Source of the DNA: a virus | DNA: 28,082 nt | Strand: one strand, 5' to 3' | Virus record (IMG/VR): IMGVR_UViG_3300047560_000180 | Coordinates: 1 to 28,082 of that record | Shown here: in pieces, positions 26,001-28,082 of the stretch | How positions within the stretch are numbered: the first letter of the stretch is position 1 | How the letters are laid out: each line of letters begins with the position of its first letter | Program-made: the position numbers and the translations under genes | The notes under the pieces: generated by a model | Databases searched by the model: none | What the model was told of the DNA's origin: nothing | Seen by the model: only the letters and a program-made list of their open reading frames with translations

Positions 26001-26433
26001 TACTCGTATCGTGACACTGGCTGACGGTCAAGATGCTGAAGATATCCGCGTATATCTCGGTGCTTATCGTCCACCAGGAACTCAAGTTCATGTTTACTGC
26101 AAGGCTTTGAATGCGTCAGATAGCGATACATTTGCTGAACGCAAGTGGATTGAGATGACTCGCGATACAGATCAAGGCTTTACACCGACTGCTGTATACT
26201 CAAGTTCGACAGATAGAAACGACTTCCTCGAGCTAGTTTACAAGGTTCCAAGCTGGACCGATACATATAAGGCAGGTGCTAATAACTCAACAGGCATTTT
26301 CCAGTATCGTAACTCAACTGGAGCACGTTTCAATGGCTTCAAGTATTTCGCAATCAAGGTAGTTCTGACGGCAGACTCGTCGCCAAATCCACCACGTGTT
26401 CGCGAACTCAGAGCAATCGCACTACAGAGATAA
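20047..26433 (+). CDS. Giant DUF4815-type virion structural protein
   Basis: The frame is open from a TTG at 20035, but the ATG at 20047 with GGAAGG just upstream is the better start, giving 2,128 residues. The N-terminus (about 12-70) has the signature of the DUF4815 family of T4-like phages: NVAPFYDDFDESKNFHRILF, then PGLAVQARELTQMQTIFQNQ. Further family blocks are LRDCIDMRPRI, YYLGRSDVVVMSPEGRI (about 920) and EISKRIDRLEYYTSLNMLE (about 1000). A module starting DPIAQTFTVDA (about 1505-1630) and a C-terminal domain with VYLGAYRPPGTQVHVYCKA (about 2000) resemble carbohydrate-binding-like beta folds, by eye. Beta modules at 105-157 and 585-660 recur in gp7 and gp8. Probably a peripheral baseplate or fibre-anchoring protein. 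Confidence 0.8.
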   Translation: MASTANSVSLSTNFNVAPFYDDFDESKNFHRILFRPGLAVQARELTQMQTIFQNQIDRFAEHIFQEGSSVRGFELNYDPDYQYVKLRNNNSVGTSVNAAAFLNNVIKGATSGVLATVIKTNDGSEANTPNFKTFYVKYLSANTTTGYRYFANNEIINSVTTVGLAANTITAAQGGSTGAAAALKVGSGIVYAKDHFIRVPEQTVLVGKYTSAPSARVGFDVTESIITETTDGTLLDPASGSYNYAAPGAARLKLEITIKSQALTTAVSNTFVELMQVKDGAVQSIASRPKYSEIRKYLAERTYDESGDYVIRGLNVTMREHLKSGNNQGLYTSGEGGNTSLLVAVVDSGKAYVKGFDNEIIVSSRINVNKGTTYNVTESAKVLPDYSNYILVDNVCGQWDVNGQGTVSLRDSQANSIYNNAYSVTGFAGAHIGRARVRGIELDSGTPGTQDARYRLYLTDVVMNSGKDFRQTQFIGWNGGTGAANGKADIVASTGLSANAVGTTFNRAIFRLPSKATKTLRNASNVLNNDFNFYKAFDIASVANNGTFSISSGDSSETFDGSGSLSPSAINSDFYVVASSAANTVPLTGNVSITSGGSTIAWTGAGTSTIFDKQICPGDILNVGTAGDFTVKSVDSATSITVEKAATGTCTNVRFFKKIKSGQVINLAGVGSQGTTITAGTRTVSVANTVASIDLKERFRSTFPAKAVVKLNKIDGQEAAKTVVRNRLVQIYIDNSTYATTATEFNLGLSDGLRIVSVRRKAGSAFSSTTEGTDVTANFILDNGQNDNYYDHAKLKMNPSKPLTLSLNDRLLVTLDHFTHSFSSGIGYFSVDSYPVNDATAATDTTKIFTYEIPIYVSKSSGGAYDLRDCIDMRPRIIDTATSTAIIGSVSTNPATSTSVYQPTGGLHFSPPNEDFTTDLQYYLGRSDVVVMSPEGRINVIAGTPSVNPKAPAEIGENMPLATLTIAPYPSLPYENARRADRIDSANKIKKAMNPRFTMKDIGEISKRIDRLEYYTSLNMLEKSTNELLIRDENGLNRFKNGFLVDPFNGHGIGNVYDPDYKISIDDKASEMRPLNVYRNTKLRADLLSSTHVVRTNVTTAGVYKDQVITLTTTPASGTFVAGGTVTSGGSTATIRHRVGAKLYVENATGNFAASATITSNAVNATISSVAVTAPGDIVTLPYSHKVLVQQPYATTTRNAAGTSYSWKGVLSLDPDNDYWYDTTAKPEVNINIDGNADAIAYIATTMGIKWDDWKTTFVGEPVLVSQNTIETSRSSDSSRVNGGTETTTTTSFTTESVYSVPSTEVRSGTQFNTSITDVKQTVGNVVTDVSIQQYMRARTITGNAVGMKPSSRLYAFFDGIDVSAYITPLTQAEFLSGLKNSQGASVAPTSARGSALYSNTDGTAYFLFTIPNNDGLRFRTGSKRLRLTDNAQNSSSYGQFTTSAEAEYSAEGLSLGKSDITTSTRKVGVWATNPIETRNVTSFNTEYSFSTTVDTSFQQDPPNNDPIAQTFTVDALRAAKNKTSGLYLTKLDLFFATKDPKLSVTVQLQEVDKITGTVTPRVVPFSSVTLVPADVNASETDSTIPTQVYFPAPVYLQEGSDYAIVIVPEASNPNYTVWTAVLGDNDLATGGRVAVQPASGFLYTSSNQRSWVPVENEDMKFTTYYAEFDKSADGLLILKNDKKDFLTVTSLTGTYVNAIGEVIHGETRILGTFANTKAVAAQIANGTCYVQSSNATATITGVVTEYNSAYIMARVDTSAKFANTDFVRLRFSSPTSGVIVANSTGKIKGTITPVGRVEYYDAVNYANTKLYVANLAYTTSGVTSSCTYNRILKANTWLSTQSTNIKSKVLSVDNVPMDYVQVFAGTIIPSNTYVSSYGKFATSSSAKDSSYVYLNLNNSDELDATRYIISRSNESNTSVSSSTMNTGSVDIKLQMNCRNITASPVVDLSRIALTGVQNLISTEGEIASSEDNVSNGGNSKSRYITRIVTLADGQDAEDIRVYLGAYRPPGTQVHVYCKALNASDSDTFAERKWIEMTRDTDQGFTPTAVYSSSTDRNDFLELVYKVPSWTDTYKAGANNSTGIFQYRNSTGARFNGFKYFAIKVVLTADSSPNPPRVRELRAIALQR

Positions 26434-26436
26434 TGA

Positions 26437-26652
26437 ATGGCGCTTGATAAAATCAAAGACTATCCCGATCTAGCGAAAGACCCGAATACAAAAGCTGTTG
26501 TAAATATAGACAATTCGGGTCTTTCTGCCTACCGCAAACAGCGAGATAAGCAGAAAGCGTTAGATCAGGCTTTTCAAGATATAAATAATATGAAACAAGA
26601 ATTCAATGATATCAAAACGCTCATGCAGCGCATTTTAGACAAGATAGGATAA
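26437..26652 (+). CDS. Small coiled-coil protein
   Basis: A 71-residue acidic-basic protein. Residues 1-30 are polar (YPDLAKDPNTKAVVNIDN), and residues about 32-70 form a continuous helix with heptad-like spacing (ALDQAFQDINNMKQEFNDIKTLMQRILDKI read in parts), likely a dimeric or trimeric coiled coil. I recall small proteins of this kind beside tail-fibre genes of T4-like phages, but their role is unknown to me. It starts three bases after the giant gene's stop and is followed by the repeat fibre gene, so a trimerising adaptor or fibre chaperone is plausible. The inference rests on position and the coiled coil only. Confidence 0.7.
   Translation: MALDKIKDYPDLAKDPNTKAVVNIDNSGLSAYRKQRDKQKALDQAFQDINNMKQEFNDIKTLMQRILDKIG
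26580..26587 (+). promoter_or_regulatory. Internal late-promoter-like element before the repeat fibre gene
   Basis: Exact TATAAATA, but inside the coding sequence of the 71-residue gene, 68 bases before the next ATG. It could give extra transcripts of the two fibre genes. It encodes part of the helix (D-I-N-N), so chance is a fair explanation. Confidence 0.3.
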
Positions 26653-26655
26653 CCA

Positions 26656-27480
26656 ATGGCTGTAATTGCAAACGTAGCCCTTACTAATACTTTTGATACG
26701 TGGCGCACTCGCTCAAATCAGGGCTTCACTCGTCTGAATGCGTTTGCGATCAATGAATCATCTCTTTATGCCAATACACTGACTGCTAATACCTCGTTCC
26801 TATCAAAGGGTCTTGGTACTTTCAACGGTCGTGTAACAATCGGAACTAACCTCAACGTATCAGGTAACACGACTTTCGGTGCTGCTGGTAAAGTTGCCAA
26901 CGTAGTTGGTTGGTTCGGTGTTGCTGGTCGTCAGTCGGTTTCAACTAATTTGTTTGTCGGTGGTAATACTACAGTATCTGGACTAGTTACTGCATCGGGT
27001 CGTGTAACAATAGGTACAAATCTAAACGTATCTGGTAATACAACTATTGGTGCGGCTGGTAAAACAACCAACGCTACTGGTTGGTTTGGTGTTACGGGTC
27101 GTGCGACAGTTTCGACAAATCTTTTTGTTGGTGGTAATACTACACTCAACGGTACAACAACTGATAAGTCAAATGCTCTCAATCAGACTTTGACAGATGC
27201 TGCAACAATTTCTTGGGATACGGCACTTGGTCGTGTTGCTACAGTAACTCTTGGCGCTTCACGCACAATTGCTGCTCCAACTAATCAAAAGGTTGGTACA
27301 TACATCCTTCGTGTTGTTCAAGGTGGTTCAGGTAGCTATACACTTACATGGAACGGCAACTTCAAGTGGACTGCTCAGACTGCTCCAGTTCTTTCGACAG
27401 CAGTTGGCGCAGTTGATATTTTCACGTTCTTCTCTGATGGCTCCAAGATGTATGGATCTTATCTCCCAGACGTAAGGTAA
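26656..27480 (+). CDS. Tail-fibre-like protein with tandem 57-residue repeat
   Basis: A 274-residue protein. The N-terminus (about 8-24, LTNTFDTWRTRSNQGF) is a phrase I recall at the start of fibre and baseplate-attached proteins of T4-like phages. Residues 58-114 and 115 to about 165 are two copies of one unit, each holding two TNLxVxGNTT strands, so the motif occurs four times; this fits a trimeric beta-helix or beta-prism shaft. The C-terminal part (about 170-274) is a separate beta domain: VATVTLGASRTIAAP, GTYILRVVQGGSGSYTLTWNGNFKW, IFTFFSDGSKMYGSY, a form common at the tip of phage fibres. TAGGAT precedes the ATG. It most likely sits at the baseplate edge and may contribute to host contact. 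Confidence 0.75.
   Translation: MAVIANVALTNTFDTWRTRSNQGFTRLNAFAINESSLYANTLTANTSFLSKGLGTFNGRVTIGTNLNVSGNTTFGAAGKVANVVGWFGVAGRQSVSTNLFVGGNTTVSGLVTASGRVTIGTNLNVSGNTTIGAAGKTTNATGWFGVTGRATVSTNLFVGGNTTLNGTTTDKSNALNQTLTDAATISWDTALGRVATVTLGASRTIAAPTNQKVGTYILRVVQGGSGSYTLTWNGNFKWTAQTAPVLSTAVGAVDIFTFFSDGSKMYGSYLPDVR
26827..27150 (+). repeat. Tandem 171-base coding repeat, about two copies
   Basis: Copy one starts with GGTCGTGTAACAAT at 26827 and copy two with the same 14 bases at 26998, a period of 171 bases (57 codons). The second copy fades after about 150 bases. Many third positions differ while the protein is nearly identical, so the duplication is old and kept by selection on the protein. Confidence 0.85.
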
Positions 27481-27483
27481 GCA

Positions 27484-28082
27484 ATGTTTCTAGGATTCCT
27501 AGCACGACCAACAAAAGTTGTTACGATCAGCAATGCTGCATCTAACTATAATCTTTATACAGCTGCGGGAAGCCCAACTTATCCGCTGAATATCCTTGCA
27601 TTTATCAACGCTTCTGTGACGTCTAACTCTCCATCGACTCCTGCGTTTGACGTTGGTTCGTTTAGTGCTGGAACATTTGCGTTCGTCAAGAACAACGCTA
27701 CAATTACTGGTGGAACAGGAACAACTGGTAATCCAGGCAATGCAGGAACAACTGGTGCAGCTGGTAATACAGGAACTCCAGGCAATCCAGGCGCTGCGGG
27801 TAATCCAGGCAACACTGGTTCAGCTGGTAATACTGGCGCTGGTGGTGCTGGTGGTAACGGAGCAAACTCATCTCCTGCAAATCCTGGCGGTGGTGGATCT
27901 CCAGGCAACGCTGGTGGAACTGGTGGAACAGGTAATAACGGCGCTTCAGGAAATGCTGGCGGTCCAGGAAATAACGGGACAGCTGGTAATTCAGGCAACG
28001 CTGGTGGAACTGGTGGAACTGGTGGTTCATCGTTCACTGTTCCAACAGTTGCTGGTCTGATTACTGTCGTAGATAATACATC
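27484..28082 (+). CDS. Partial collagen-like Gly-X-Y fibre or adhesin protein
   Basis: Starts at ATG 27484 with AAGGTAA before it, three bases after the previous stop, and remains open at the right edge (199 codons seen). Residues 1-75 form a small beta domain (ARPTKVVTISNAASNYNLYTAAG, FAFVKNNATITGG). Residues about 75-181 are an almost unbroken Gly-X-Y run rich in Asn, Ala, Thr and Pro (GNPGNAGTTGAAGNTG and so on), interrupted once near 127-134 by NSSPANP. After it, a new beta segment begins (SSFTVPTVAGLITVVDNT). Such runs fold as collagen-like triple helices or as polyglycine-II sandwiches, the latter known in phage S16 adhesin gp38. Receptor binding is a reasonable guess; the missing C-terminus would decide. 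Confidence 0.75.
   Translation, partial: MFLGFLARPTKVVTISNAASNYNLYTAAGSPTYPLNILAFINASVTSNSPSTPAFDVGSFSAGTFAFVKNNATITGGTGTTGNPGNAGTTGAAGNTGTPGNPGAAGNPGNTGSAGNTGAGGAGGNGANSSPANPGGGGSPGNAGGTGGTGNNGASGNAGGPGNNGTAGNSGNAGGTGGTGGSSFTVPTVAGLITVVDNT
27706..28026 (+). repeat. Degenerate short coding repeats (Gly-X-Y tract)
   Basis: The tract is built from imperfect 9- to 18-base units such as GGTAATCCAGGCAA, GGAACTGGTGGAAC and GCTGGTAAT. The unit AACGCTGGTGGAACTGGTGGAAC occurs at about 27908 and again at about 27999. Such repeats are prone to slippage and recombination, which could change the tract length. Confidence 0.7.

Noticed and set aside
27579-28037. Long proline-rich open frame on the minus strand opposite the Gly-X-Y tract
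   Set aside because: Glycine codons read backwards give proline; no ribosome site, and the plus-strand frame continues the operon with a good start.
1-28082. tRNA genes, CRISPR arrays, insertion sequences, integrase or attachment sites
   Set aside because: None seen on either strand; almost all bases belong to tightly packed structural genes.

Overview
The window is a late structural segment of a tailed phage with a contractile tail, belonging to the wider T4 superfamily. It holds tail-hub, baseplate-wedge and fibre genes whose products resemble T4 gp4, gp54, gp26, gp51, gp48, gp53, gp27, gp5 (in pieces), gp25, gp6, gp7 and gp8. Several proteins are closer in size and design to those of T4-like marine and cyanobacterial or alphaproteobacterial phages than to enteric T4: a long gp8, a roughly 2,100-residue DUF4815-type protein, and a gp5 without its lysozyme. 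The host cannot be named from this sequence. No lysogeny genes, tRNAs, CRISPR arrays or insertion sequences were seen. Family assignments come from recognising motifs by eye, not from a database search.

Layout. From about 6,240 down to base 1 the genes run leftward: gp4-like head-completion nuclease, a conserved 203-residue protein, gp54-like tail-tube initiator, gp26-like hub protein, a small gp51-like ORF joined to gp26 by a probable programmed -1 frameshift, a 710-residue protein with two peptidoglycan-degrading domains, and a long coiled-coil/hydrophobic protein cut by the window edge. From 6,285 to the right edge all genes run rightward: gp48 tube cap, gp53, gp27 hub, a split gp5 (OB-fold gene, Ig-like gene, beta-helix spike gene), a 439-residue unknown, gp25, gp6, a gp7-like protein, a 190-residue protein, gp8, the giant 2,128-residue protein, a 71-residue coiled coil, a 274-residue repeat fibre protein, and a collagen-like Gly-X-Y fibre protein that leaves the window.

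Genes are packed tightly, often with TAATG or ATGA overlaps. Only three gaps exceed about 25 bases on the rightward side, and each contains an NATAAATA late-promoter -10 element of the T4 type just ahead of a start codon (before gp48, gp25 and the 190-residue gene). No stretch over 300 bases lacks a gene.

How the parts fit. gp27, the gp5 pieces and probably the Ig-like protein build the central hub and spike. gp54 and gp48 seat the tube. gp25, gp53, gp6, gp7 and gp8 build the wedges. The 2,128-residue protein and the two downstream fibre proteins probably form the baseplate periphery. The cell-wall-cutting activity that T4 places inside gp5 appears to sit in the 710-residue protein on the other strand.

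The two most noteworthy signals are not genes. One is a T8 slippery run with an upstream GGAGGG at the gp26/gp51 junction. The other is a perfect TTGACA-17-TATAAT promoter with an A-tract that fires antisense into the hub operon from the 77-base gap before gp25.
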